Positions 1 to 5,381 of a stretch of 11,810 nucleotides of DNA are shown here, piece after piece. A program made the position numbers and the translations under genes. The notes beneath the pieces are model-generated. The model was not told the DNA's origin. It saw nothing but the letters and a program-made list of their open reading frames with translations, and ran no database searches. How positions within the stretch are numbered: position 1 is the stretch's first letter; the number at the start of each line of letters is the position of its first letter. The DNA is from Bacillota bacterium (lineage in GTDB: Bacteria > Bacillota > Clostridia > Peptostreptococcales > Anaerovoracaceae), in the NCBI GenBank assembly GCA_029266295.1, contig JAQSXD010000064.1, forward strand, positions 1 to 11,810, in the 5' to 3' direction.

Positions 1-2
1 CT

Positions 3-33
3 AAAAATAGGGTGCGCAGCGCACCCTATTTTT
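3..33. terminator. Perfect bidirectional intrinsic terminator
   Basis: Arms at 3-17 and 19-33 are perfect inverted repeats of 15 nt around one central A. The core is GGGTGCGC/GCGCACCC and it is flanked by A5 on the left and T5 on the right, so either strand yields a GC-rich hairpin followed by a U tract. The TAG stop of the minus-strand spore-protein gene (26-28) lies within the stem, so the terminator overlaps the coding end. Its symmetry suggests it also serves a convergent gene beyond the left edge, which cannot be seen. Confidence 0.85.
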
Positions 34-196
34 CATTTTCATCCACAAAGTCTTTCGCGAGTGCAACTTCTTGCTCACTGGGAATATAGACACCGGAAAG
101 CTCATTGTAAGTGCCGTTATTGCTGAACAAAGCTGCCGTCACATGGCTTTCAACCTGCGTTTTCCTGTTTCTTTCGTTTAAATTTTGCTCTGTCAT
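26..196 (-). CDS. Small DUF3787-like spore protein (CDIF630_02480-type)
   Basis: This is a 56-residue protein. The reading frame is open further upstream, but the ATG at 196 is preceded by GGAGGAAA with a 7-nt gap and is the best start. The protein is hydrophilic, with no signal peptide, membrane segment or Cys. Its C-terminal half resembles the small clostridial DUF3787 family, in which a threonine/alanine patch is followed by 'IPSE..V..AK..VDENEK'. Visible here are HVTAALFSN (about 19-27) and IPSEQEVALAKDFVDENEK (38-56). Members of that family are annotated as spore proteins from clostridial work; the molecular function is unknown. It is divergent from the Asn-rich gene, and its stop codon is buried in a terminator stem. 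Family assignment is from remembered motif shape, not a search. Confidence 0.65.
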   Translation of the reverse strand: MTEQNLNERNRKTQVESHVTAALFSNNGTYNELSGVYIPSEQEVALAKDFVDENEK

Positions 197-307
197 AAAA
201 TTTCCTCCATCACACGACTGGTGCGAGTATTCTGCAACGCTGCGAATATTCACAATCAATTAAAGATAGTTTATCCCTCAACAGATTTAATAAACGGCCA
301 ATATTTT

Positions 308-337
308 TGAATAATAATTATTTCTGCGCAGATACTA
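308..337 (+). promoter_or_regulatory. Sigma-G-like promoter of the Asn-rich gene
   Basis: TGAATA (308-313) contains GAATA, a full match to the forespore sigma-G -35 consensus GHATR. After a 17-bp spacer comes GATACTA (331-337), 6 of 7 to the sigma-G -10 consensus CATNMTA. It lies 19 bp before the start codon, which leaves a very short leader holding only the ribosome binding site. The motif match is seen; use by sigma G is inferred from it and from the spore-like neighbours. Confidence 0.45.
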
Positions 338-355
338 ATAGCGGAGGTGAGAACT

Positions 356-553
356 ATGGACAACAAATACGAAAACATGAACAACAACAACAATAGTCAG
401 AACGTACGCAACAGTCAGAACAATATGCGTAATGCTCAGGAAAACAATAACAACAAGGATCTGCGCAACACGCAAAACAGTACGCGCAACAATGCTCAGA
501 ACAGTAATGCCAAAGACCTGCGCAACAGCCAAAATAATAACAACAACCGTTAA
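356..553 (+). CDS. Asn/Gln/Arg-rich repetitive microprotein, probable spore-associated
   Basis: This is a 65-residue low-complexity protein with 28 Asn and 6 Gln, one Tyr and no Cys, Trp or Phe. The start is the ATG at 356, placed after GGAGG (343-347); an in-frame GTG at 347 overlaps that ribosome binding site and is rejected. Residues 17-65 are two full 19-residue repeats and one partial: V/L-R-N-S/T-Q-N near the unit start, a second R-N seven residues later, and K-D at the end of the full units. There is no signal peptide or membrane segment. Short Asn-rich proteins with R-N-S-Q motifs are common in spore-forming clostridia but have no assigned function. The sigma-G-like promoter and neighbouring spore genes suggest forespore expression. 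It ends before a terminator and is therefore monocistronic. Confidence 0.7.
   Translation: MDNKYENMNNNNNSQNVRNSQNNMRNAQENNNNKDLRNTQNSTRNNAQNSNAKDLRNSQNNNNNR
404..550 (+). repeat. 57-nt in-frame tandem repeat in the Asn-rich gene
   Basis: Three units lie end to end: 404-460, 461-517 and a truncated 518-550. They encode residues 17-35, 36-54 and 55-65. Aligned units share the R-N pairs at unit positions 2-3 and 8-9 and K-D at 18-19. The units are diverged at DNA level but keep register, which indicates internal duplication under amino-acid constraint. Confidence 0.7.
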
Positions 554-577
554 TAGAACAAGTTATTATTATTTGGA

Positions 578-616
578 AAAAACACGAGGTAGTGTTTCGC
601 TACTTCTTGTTTTTTT
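578..616 (+). terminator. Intrinsic terminator after the Asn-rich gene
   Basis: The left arm AAACACGAGGTAG (580-592) pairs with CTACTTCTTGTTT (600-612) around a 7-nt loop, with one mismatch and one G-U pair. The run of T that follows extends to 616. It separates the microprotein gene from the amidohydrolase. Confidence 0.65.
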
Positions 617-683
617 GTACCAAATAAATCGTAGACTTAGTATCTTAGTAGTAAGGAATTTATACGCAAGGGAGCAAAGGAAT

Positions 684-1889
684 ATGAATATTCTGATAAA
701 AAATGGACGGATTCTTACCATGGCGGGCAAAACATACGAATCGGGCTGCGTTCTGGTCAGAGATGGTAAAATTGCAGATATTGGAGAAAATATTAGAGCC
801 GCCTCAAATGAGCAGCTTGAAATGATCGATGCATCTGGGTGCTGGGTCATGCCCGGCCTGATTGACGCACACTGCCATATCGGAATCACGGAGGAGAAAA
901 AAGGCTTTGAGGGCGATGACTGCAACGAGATGAAAGACCCAATGACGCCTTACATTCGGGCAGTTGACGCCATCAACCCAATGGACTCAGCATTTCATAA
1001 TGCCATAGGATCAGGGATAACCTCCATGATGACGGGGCCTGGCAGCTCCAATGTTGTAGGAGGACAATCTGCATTTATCAAGGCAGACGGACGTTGTATT
1101 GATGATATGGCTATACTTGCTCCTGCAGCAATGAAAATAGGACTAGGAGAAAACCCGAAAAACAACTATGATGAATTAAAAATGCTCCCAACTACAAGAA
1201 TGACCATTGCAGCGTTCTTGCGGGAAGAACTTTTTAATGCAAAAGAATATTTGAGAAAGAAAGAAGCAGCAGAAAAGAACGGCAGCGATTTTGAGAGTGA
1301 CTTTAGGAAAGACTGTTGGATACCGGTACTGCGAAAAGAAATACCATTGAAAGCCCATGCCCACAGAGCAGATGATATTCTTACCGCAATTCGCATCGCC
1401 AAGGAGTTCGAACTTAATCTGACACTTGATCATTGCACCGAGGGTCATCTCATTGCAGACGAGATTGCGGCTTCGGGATTTCCCGCTATTGTTGGGCCGA
1501 CACTATCCTCCAGGAGTAAAATCGAAATTCAGAATATGGATTTTAAAACCTTGGGAATTTTGCACAGCCACGGCGTCAAGGTTGCTGTCTGTACAGATCA
1601 TCCAGTTTCACGAATTCAATATCTGCCGATCTGTGCCGGATATGCGGTCAAGGAAGGCCTGGATATGGAAGAAGGTCTGAAGGCAATTACCATCAATCCG
1701 GCACAGATCTGTGGTGTGGCTCATCGCGTCGGAAGTCTTGAAAAAGGGAAAGATGCAGATATTGCGATATTTGATGGAAACCCAATGGAGGTTTTCACAA
1801 AAACTCGATTTACCATTATCAATGGGAAAATCGTCTATCGCGCAGAAAATAATACCACCAATAATGGGAATCGCCATGCTGAGACGTAA
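684..1889 (+). CDS. Metal-dependent amidohydrolase, imidazolonepropionase-like
   Basis: The protein has 401 residues. The start is the ATG at 684, after AAGGGAGCAAAGGA; the frame is open far upstream, but there it overlaps the microprotein gene and a terminator. It shows the composite amidohydrolase fold: an N-terminal beta-sandwich strand set (ILIKNGRI, VLVRDGKI), then the TIM-barrel metal motif D-A-H-C-H (His63, His65), His225/His227 in KAHAHRADD, His250 in LDHC and Asp305 in VCTDHP. The C-terminal sandwich closes with GSLEKGKDADIAIFDGNP (350-367). These are the HxH, His, His and Asp ligands expected of HutI-like enzymes (COG1228), which hydrolyse cyclic amide bonds of small molecules, so a cytosolic hydrolase is likely. 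No hut genes are next to it, so histidine breakdown is not supported and the substrate is unknown. A weak promoter candidate is TTGTAC (615-620) with TAGTAT (638-643), spaced by 17 bp. Confidence 0.88.
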   Translation: MNILIKNGRILTMAGKTYESGCVLVRDGKIADIGENIRAASNEQLEMIDASGCWVMPGLIDAHCHIGITEEKKGFEGDDCNEMKDPMTPYIRAVDAINPMDSAFHNAIGSGITSMMTGPGSSNVVGGQSAFIKADGRCIDDMAILAPAAMKIGLGENPKNNYDELKMLPTTRMTIAAFLREELFNAKEYLRKKEAAEKNGSDFESDFRKDCWIPVLRKEIPLKAHAHRADDILTAIRIAKEFELNLTLDHCTEGHLIADEIAASGFPAIVGPTLSSRSKIEIQNMDFKTLGILHSHGVKVAVCTDHPVSRIQYLPICAGYAVKEGLDMEEGLKAITINPAQICGVAHRVGSLEKGKDADIAIFDGNPMEVFTKTRFTIINGKIVYRAENNTTNNGNRHAET

Positions 1890-1920
1890 AAAGGACCGTC
1901 GTTTCCGAAGGTCCCGTTTT
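1888..1920. terminator. Bidirectional terminator between convergent genes
   Basis: GGACC (1893-1897) pairs with GGTCC (1910-1914). Inside, TCG/CGA closes a TTTC loop across one G-A mismatch. The left flank is A5 (1888-1892), giving U5 on the minus strand, and the right flank is CGTTTTC on the plus strand. It sits between the stop of the HutI-like gene and the stop of the Mn catalase and can serve both, more strongly the minus strand. Confidence 0.65.
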
Positions 1921-1928
1921 CTTGGGAT

Positions 1929-2600
1929 TTAATTATTAAAGCTGGGCGGATTGACATTCATATTGCTTCGCATGGCGTCACTGGCTGACGGAGTTGAAAG
2001 GTTGAAATAAAGCTTGGAATCCTCGGTCACGCCAAAATCTTTATTGGATCCGGTATCCTGTACCTTGTTAAATGCCTGCCGGAACAAAGCATTGTGAGCC
2101 TCTTCTCTGTTTAGCAGAAAATCAATGGTCTCTTTTACATACTTGTCATTGATCTGCCTGTAGAGGTATTCATAAACCACCTTGGCTCTTTGCTCAGAAG
2201 CAATATTGGAAAGCAGGTCTGCACAGAGATCTCCGGTGACCGTTACATAATCAGCGGTCCAGGAGTATCCGGAGGAATTCATTAAGCCTGGACTGAGGCC
2301 CAAAATCACATGGGTCTGGATTTCTCCAACACCAGTCTTTTCATAATCAACCTCATGCCCGTTGAGCAGGTTAATGGTGGTTGCAACCATTTCCATGTGA
2401 GATAATTCCTCTGCGCCAATATCCAGGAACAGATCCTTGATTTCCTGGTCTTTGATCCGAAAGCTCTGCGAAATATATTGCATCGCAGCTTTCAGCTCTC
2501 CGTTGCCGCCTCCCAGCTGCTCCTGCAGCAATACCGCATACTGGGGATTCGGCCGTTCAATTTTTATCGGATTCAGCAATTGTTTTTCATGTTTGAACAT
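1929..2600 (-). CDS. Manganese catalase, CotJC-like
   Basis: This 223-residue protein belongs to the dimanganese catalase family (PF05067), which turns hydrogen peroxide into water and oxygen. The start at 2600 follows AAAGGAGG with a 6-nt gap. Four-helix-bundle ligands are all present: Glu35 (G-E-L), Glu65 and His68 (E-E-L-S-H), Glu136 (S-E-Q-R-A) and His169 (E-E-A-H). The spacing closely follows lactobacillar Mn catalase (35, 66, 69, 148, 181), including the 33-residue step between the last two. The N-terminus resembles CotJC, a spore-coat Mn catalase of about 190 residues. The extra length is a polar tail rich in Ser, Asn and Pro (about 192-223). No cotJA or cotJB is adjacent. It lies 55 nt downstream of a co-directional amidohydrolase but has its own promoter candidate, so spore deposition is plausible but inferred. 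Confidence 0.9.
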   Translation of the reverse strand: MFKHEKQLLNPIKIERPNPQYAVLLQEQLGGGNGELKAAMQYISQSFRIKDQEIKDLFLDIGAEELSHMEMVATTINLLNGHEVDYEKTGVGEIQTHVILGLSPGLMNSSGYSWTADYVTVTGDLCADLLSNIASEQRAKVVYEYLYRQINDKYVKETIDFLLNREEAHNALFRQAFNKVQDTGSNKDFGVTEDSKLYFNLSTPSASDAMRSNMNVNPPSFNN

Positions 2601-2624
2601 AACAAACCTCCTTTGGTTTTATCT

Positions 2625-2653
2625 TAGTATGTGCCGAAGGAGGAATTCTATGT
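2625..2653 (-). promoter_or_regulatory. Sigma-G-like promoter of the Mn catalase
   Basis: Read on the minus strand, ACATA (2649-2653; 4 of 5 to GHATR) is followed by a 17-bp spacer and CATACTA (2625-2631), a full match to the sigma-G -10 consensus CATNMTA. The -10 lies 24 bp before the start codon, leaving just room for the ribosome binding site. The motif is short, so chance occurrence is possible. Confidence 0.4.
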
Positions 2654-2655
2654 TT

Positions 2656-4086
2656 CTATTCGTCAAATTCGAAATCCTGAGACGTGAGCATCAGGTGCCA
2701 TTGATCCGAATCATCATCTGAGGCATCGTAAACCACTTTCCCATCGATTACAGTCATAACAGCCTGTAATTCTTTTAACGCTTCAATACTTCCGAGCGCA
2801 AAGGGGTCTTTGTCAAAGATTGCGAAGTCCGCATGCTTTCCCTTTTCGATCGTACCGAAGCCGTCACTGATTCCTAACTGAATTGCTCCATCAACAGTCA
2901 ACAGATCCAAGGCTTCTGTTATTGCTTCCGCTCTTTCAATGCCGATCCAAGCACCGTCTCGTTCATAGGTGAGAGGCGTTTCTTTGATATCCTGTCCGAA
3001 GCTTGTATGTTCAATGGCTGCGATATCCACATCTCCATCGTGTGCTACGGTAAAGGCAGATTTTTTATACCCGGCCGAACGGGTCGCTTCCAGTGCTTCC
3101 ACTGCTTCTGTAACCGCTTCTCGTCCAATGGCATCAATATGAATGTCAAAACCGTTGTCGGCTGCCAGCAGGCAGAGCTCCCGCAAAGCGCTGTCGGTAA
3201 TGGAGACAGCACAGGGCGTTCGGTCGACAAGGAGCTTTAGCGTGGTAAAATTCACATGTTCATTGAGCTCGACACAGTGCGTACGATATTGGGCCAGTTT
3301 CCGGATCATAGGTGCAGGATTAATCTCCCGGGTGATTAGCAGAGATCCAAAAAACCGGGTTTTCACCATATTCTCCTGGTAGGCATGGACCATAAAGTTC
3401 TGGTATATGGAAGTAAAATGCTCAGGAGCACCACAGTCGAATACGGAGGTAAAACCCTTCTTGCAATAGCGGAGCATGCTATCCGTAAATTCTTTTGGAA
3501 TGATCTCGGAGTTGAGCGGTTCCAAAACATGGAGTAGATATGCAAGAGAAATTGTGGTGATCTCATCCTCAGCGGCGGCTGCTTTTACCGTCTCGGTTGC
3601 AAGGGTATTCAGCCAGCAGTGAAGGCCGCTTTTTCCCAAAGCAACCATAGGCTTGTCCTGACAGATTTCGTCCAGGGCCCCCCGGGCTTTATCCTGATCC
3701 AGAGACTCAAAGATCGCTTCGTCGTAACCATAGGCAAATATGATCTCGGAATCAGTCTGTATGGATACATATTCGGAAATTTGTGCCAAGGTTTCATCGA
3801 AGGTACCTTTTTTCAGAAACAGACAGGAGTTCTTGAATGTGTCTAAAACAGGATGGCCGGAGGTTTCTATTAGTCCCGGGAGCATGAAGCCTCCTTCGAG
3901 ATCAACGATTTCTGTATGCTTTCCCTCAAGTTCCTTGATATCTTCATAATCACCCAAGGCGAGAATTAGGCCGTTTTTACAGGCAACTGCTTCCGTCCAG
4001 GGCATGTCAGTATTTTGAGTATAGATTTTGCCGCCCATAAAAATGATGTCGGCTGTTTCTGTTTTCTTAAAAAATCCGAACGCCAT
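2656..4086 (-). CDS. YtcJ-type amidohydrolase with degenerate metal site
   Basis: The protein has 476 residues and resembles amidohydrolase family 3 (PF07969, COG1574, YtcJ-like). The sandwich strands are ADIIFMGGKIYTQ (12-24) and AVACKNGLILALG (33-45). Barrel landmarks are LPGLIET (69-75), KSGLHCWLN (152-160), GFTSVFDCG (211-219), LKLLVD (283-288), DIHIDAIG (314-321) and VAHDGDVD (347-354). The C-terminus has GTIEKGKHADFAIFDKDP (411-428). The usual HxH reads S76-G-H78, so the first metal His is lost. About 50-60 residues expected between 370 and 400, which normally carry the catalytic Asp, are missing; family length is usually 530 or more. His316 and His349 remain. It may be a pseudoenzyme, a binding protein or an altered hydrolase. 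The C-terminus is acidic (Asp/Glu after 455). No signal peptide is present. Confidence 0.8.
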   Translation of the reverse strand: MAFGFFKKTETADIIFMGGKIYTQNTDMPWTEAVACKNGLILALGDYEDIKELEGKHTEIVDLEGGFMLPGLIETSGHPVLDTFKNSCLFLKKGTFDETLAQISEYVSIQTDSEIIFAYGYDEAIFESLDQDKARGALDEICQDKPMVALGKSGLHCWLNTLATETVKAAAAEDEITTISLAYLLHVLEPLNSEIIPKEFTDSMLRYCKKGFTSVFDCGAPEHFTSIYQNFMVHAYQENMVKTRFFGSLLITREINPAPMIRKLAQYRTHCVELNEHVNFTTLKLLVDRTPCAVSITDSALRELCLLAADNGFDIHIDAIGREAVTEAVEALEATRSAGYKKSAFTVAHDGDVDIAAIEHTSFGQDIKETPLTYERDGAWIGIERAEAITEALDLLTVDGAIQLGISDGFGTIEKGKHADFAIFDKDPFALGSIEALKELQAVMTVIDGKVVYDASDDDSDQWHLMLTSQDFEFDE

Positions 4087-4090
4087 AAAT

Positions 4091-4096
4091 TCCTCC
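4091..4096 (-). promoter_or_regulatory. Ribosome binding site that sets the YtcJ-like start
   Basis: On the minus strand an in-frame ATG (4098-4096) immediately precedes GGAGGA, followed by AATTT-like spacing and a second ATG at 4086. The first ATG overlaps the ribosome binding site itself, so translation should begin at 4086, four residues inside the longest frame. Confidence 0.75.
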
Positions 4097-4116
4097 ATAT
4101 TGATTTGGTTTCTTTT

Positions 4117-4145
4117 ATTAAATCATAAAGCAATTTGTTTTTCAA
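4117..4145 (-). promoter_or_regulatory. Sigma-A promoter candidate for the YtcJ-like gene
   Basis: On the minus strand, TTGAAA (4145-4140) and TTTAAT (4122-4117) are 17 bp apart, 5 of 6 to each consensus hexamer. A perfect 7-bp inverted repeat, ATTTGTT/AACAAAT (4133-4139 and 4144-4150), overlaps the -35 and could be an operator. The leader to the ATG at 4086 would be about 25 nt. Confidence 0.4.
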
Positions 4146-4218
4146 CAAATAGGTATACGATCTTTTTTAATCAGAGATACGGCATTATCAACTACTATAA
4201 AAAACCGGAACAGAATAG

Positions 4219-4260
4219 GCGATTTCCCTTCCGTAATCGCATGATGCAACTGTTTTGCAT
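4219..4260. repeat. Two adjacent short dyads in the divergent gap
   Basis: GCGATT (4219-4224) and AATCGC (4235-4240) are inverted with a 10-bp spacer. Right after them, ATGCAA (4244-4249) and TTGCAT (4255-4260) are inverted with a 5-bp spacer. No T run follows either, so they are not terminators. Their place between two divergent promoters suggests protein-binding sites, without proof. Confidence 0.35.
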
Positions 4261-4285
4261 AATCTGCTAAGTATATCAAATAATA

Positions 4286-4319
4286 GGCAATTCTGGAACT
4301 GAAAAAGTGTAGAATTGCC
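4286..4319. repeat. Dyad overlapping the S8 gene promoter, possible operator
   Basis: GGCAATTCT (4286-4294) and AGAATTGCC (4311-4319) form a perfect 9-bp inverted repeat with a 16-bp centre that itself holds ACT/AGT. The right arm overlaps the -35 hexamer of the promoter driving the subtilisin-like gene. That placement is typical of repressor operators. No U tract follows, so it is not a terminator. Confidence 0.5.
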
Positions 4320-4344
4320 GTAGCCCTTTCGGAAATGCTATGAT
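4315..4344 (+). promoter_or_regulatory. Sigma-A promoter candidate of the subtilisin-like gene
   Basis: TTGCCG (4315-4320) and TATGAT (4339-4344) are spaced by 18 bp, a reasonable housekeeping promoter 39 bp before the start codon. A 9-nt sequence TTTCGGAAA occurs twice, at 4327-4335 in the spacer and at 4362-4370 in the leader, 35 bp apart, and could mark regulator binding. Confidence 0.45.
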
Positions 4345-4382
4345 AGAAATAATAATTTTATTTTCGGAAAGGGAAGGGAACC

Positions 4383-5138
4383 ATGGGAAGATTTGTAACA
4401 GATCCCGAATGTATCTTGCAGAGGGAATTTGTTAATATACCGGCGTGGCATAAGGCGGGACACACGGGAAAAGGGCTGACCGTATTTTGTGACGATGTTC
4501 AGAAAAATCACCATGCAGAGCTTGTGAAGGACATTGTTCAGACCATTCTGCCCGAAGCCAGAGTTTTATCAGGTGCCATCGGGTATGCTTGGCAGGATGC
4601 AGAATCCATGGAGCCCGCTAAAAAAGTCATCGTGGACTGCGCGGTGCGGTGTACGGAAACGGCAGAAGTGATGCGTTTTGACGACTTTATCAAAAAGTAT
4701 GAAGTCAGCCTCATCAACAACAGTACCGATGGGGGAAGCGGCACGGAAATTCTGCCCCAGGCGGTATACATGAATCAAAAGATACAAGAGCACAATCTGA
4801 TTTTCTGCGGCGCCGCAGGAAATGGTTACGGGCAACCCACCACCCAGAAGTATAACGGTGCTTGCATGGTCGTTACCTCTGTGAAGCTGGAGGAGGGAAA
4901 GCCGATATATGGGCTGAAGGCACATGGAGAGAATCTTGACTTCTCCATGTTCTACGGATTTCAGAGCGGTACAAGTAATTCCAGTCCGTTTTTGCTTGGT
5001 ATGGTGGGGCTGCTCCGCTGCAGGTGGCCGGAAATCACCCAGGCAGAGGCGTATGCCTATTTGAAAGAACAGTGCGTTTCGTTGGGACCGAGGAAAAAAT
5101 TCGGCTGGGGGATTCCGGTGTTGGGCGAGGCTCAATAA
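4383..5138 (+). CDS. Compact intracellular subtilisin-like (S8) protein
   Basis: This is a 251-residue protein without signal peptide or prodomain, so it is probably cytosolic. Subtilase landmarks appear in order: IPAWHKAGHTGKGLTVFCDD (19-38) corresponds to the strand ending in the catalytic Asp (Asp37 or 38); His43 or His44 starts a helix (HHAELVKDIV); SLINNSTDG (109-117) matches the substrate-binding strand; FCGAAGNGYG (141-150) holds the oxyanion Asn146; GTSNSSPFLLGMVGL (196-210) holds the nucleophile Ser198. The segment between Asp and His is only about six residues, against some 30 in subtilisin, and HGTHVAG is not conserved, so activity is uncertain. It is monocistronic, with its own promoter and a terminator behind it. 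The ribosome binding site is weak (GGGAAGGG). The physiological target is unknown. Confidence 0.75.
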   Translation: MGRFVTDPECILQREFVNIPAWHKAGHTGKGLTVFCDDVQKNHHAELVKDIVQTILPEARVLSGAIGYAWQDAESMEPAKKVIVDCAVRCTETAEVMRFDDFIKKYEVSLINNSTDGGSGTEILPQAVYMNQKIQEHNLIFCGAAGNGYGQPTTQKYNGACMVVTSVKLEEGKPIYGLKAHGENLDFSMFYGFQSGTSNSSPFLLGMVGLLRCRWPEITQAEAYAYLKEQCVSLGPRKKFGWGIPVLGEAQ

Positions 5139-5189
5139 AGTCTAACGGTAAGACCTGAAGCATAGCAATGCGTATTTTAATCATAAAGT

Positions 5190-5242
5190 AAAAAATACCT
5201 CATCATAAAAGGCAAGTCAAAGCCTGTTCTGGTGAGGTTTTT
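5190..5242 (+). terminator. Intrinsic terminator after the S8 gene
   Basis: ACCTCA (5197-5202) pairs with TGAGGT (5233-5238), flanked by A-rich sequence on the left and a T run (5238-5242) on the right. Inside, AGGC (5210-5213) pairs with GCCT (5222-5225). The A-rich left side also allows terminator function on the minus strand. It insulates the S8 gene from the export operon. Confidence 0.65.
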
Positions 5243-5269
5243 ATTATATTTATCGCTTGTTTCGAATTT

Positions 5270-5304
5270 GTTTATATTTCATCATGGGTCAGTTTATTTT
5301 GATC
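5270..5304 (+). promoter_or_regulatory. Direct repeat ahead of the export operon, possible regulator site
   Basis: GTTTATATTTCATC (5270-5283) and GTTTATTTTGATC (5292-5304) share GTTTAT, TTT and ATC and start 22 bp apart, two helical turns. OmpR-type response regulators bind direct repeats on one helix face, and such a regulator is encoded downstream. No well-spaced -35/-10 pair was found between 5243 and 5381, so the promoter itself is unresolved. Confidence 0.3.
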
Positions 5305-5381
5305 AACTAAACTATCCATATGCTTTAAGATTTGCTGATGCAGAAAGCACTGGCAATGGTAGCAAAGGAGGAGAATTTGAT

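Noticed and set aside
225..251. Sigma-G-like promoter for the DUF3787-like gene (GAATA and AATACTC, minus strand)
   Set aside because: The elements are only 15 bp apart and the -10 matches 5 of 7; spacing is too short to support.
404..550. CRISPR-like array
   Set aside because: The repeat is in-frame, diverged and without spacers of constant length; it is a protein repeat.
432..683. N-terminal extension of the HutI-like amidohydrolase frame
   Set aside because: The upstream frame is Thr/Arg-rich, lies out of frame over the Asn-rich gene and crosses a terminator. A ribosome binding site and conserved family start occur at 684.
4324..4373. CCCTTTC/GAAAGGG as an RNA hairpin masking the S8 ribosome binding site
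   Set aside because: The left arm lies upstream of the -10 hexamer, so it would not be in the transcript from the predicted promoter.
4569..5135. 188-codon open frame on the minus strand opposite the S8 gene
   Set aside because: It has no ribosome binding site or recognisable domain, and the plus strand carries ordered subtilase motifs; this is a shadow frame.
5232..5381. Longer start for the TolC-like protein
   Set aside because: The extension starts inside the terminator stem and would place a second hydrophobic stretch before a good signal peptide; AAAGGAGGAG precedes ATG 5382.
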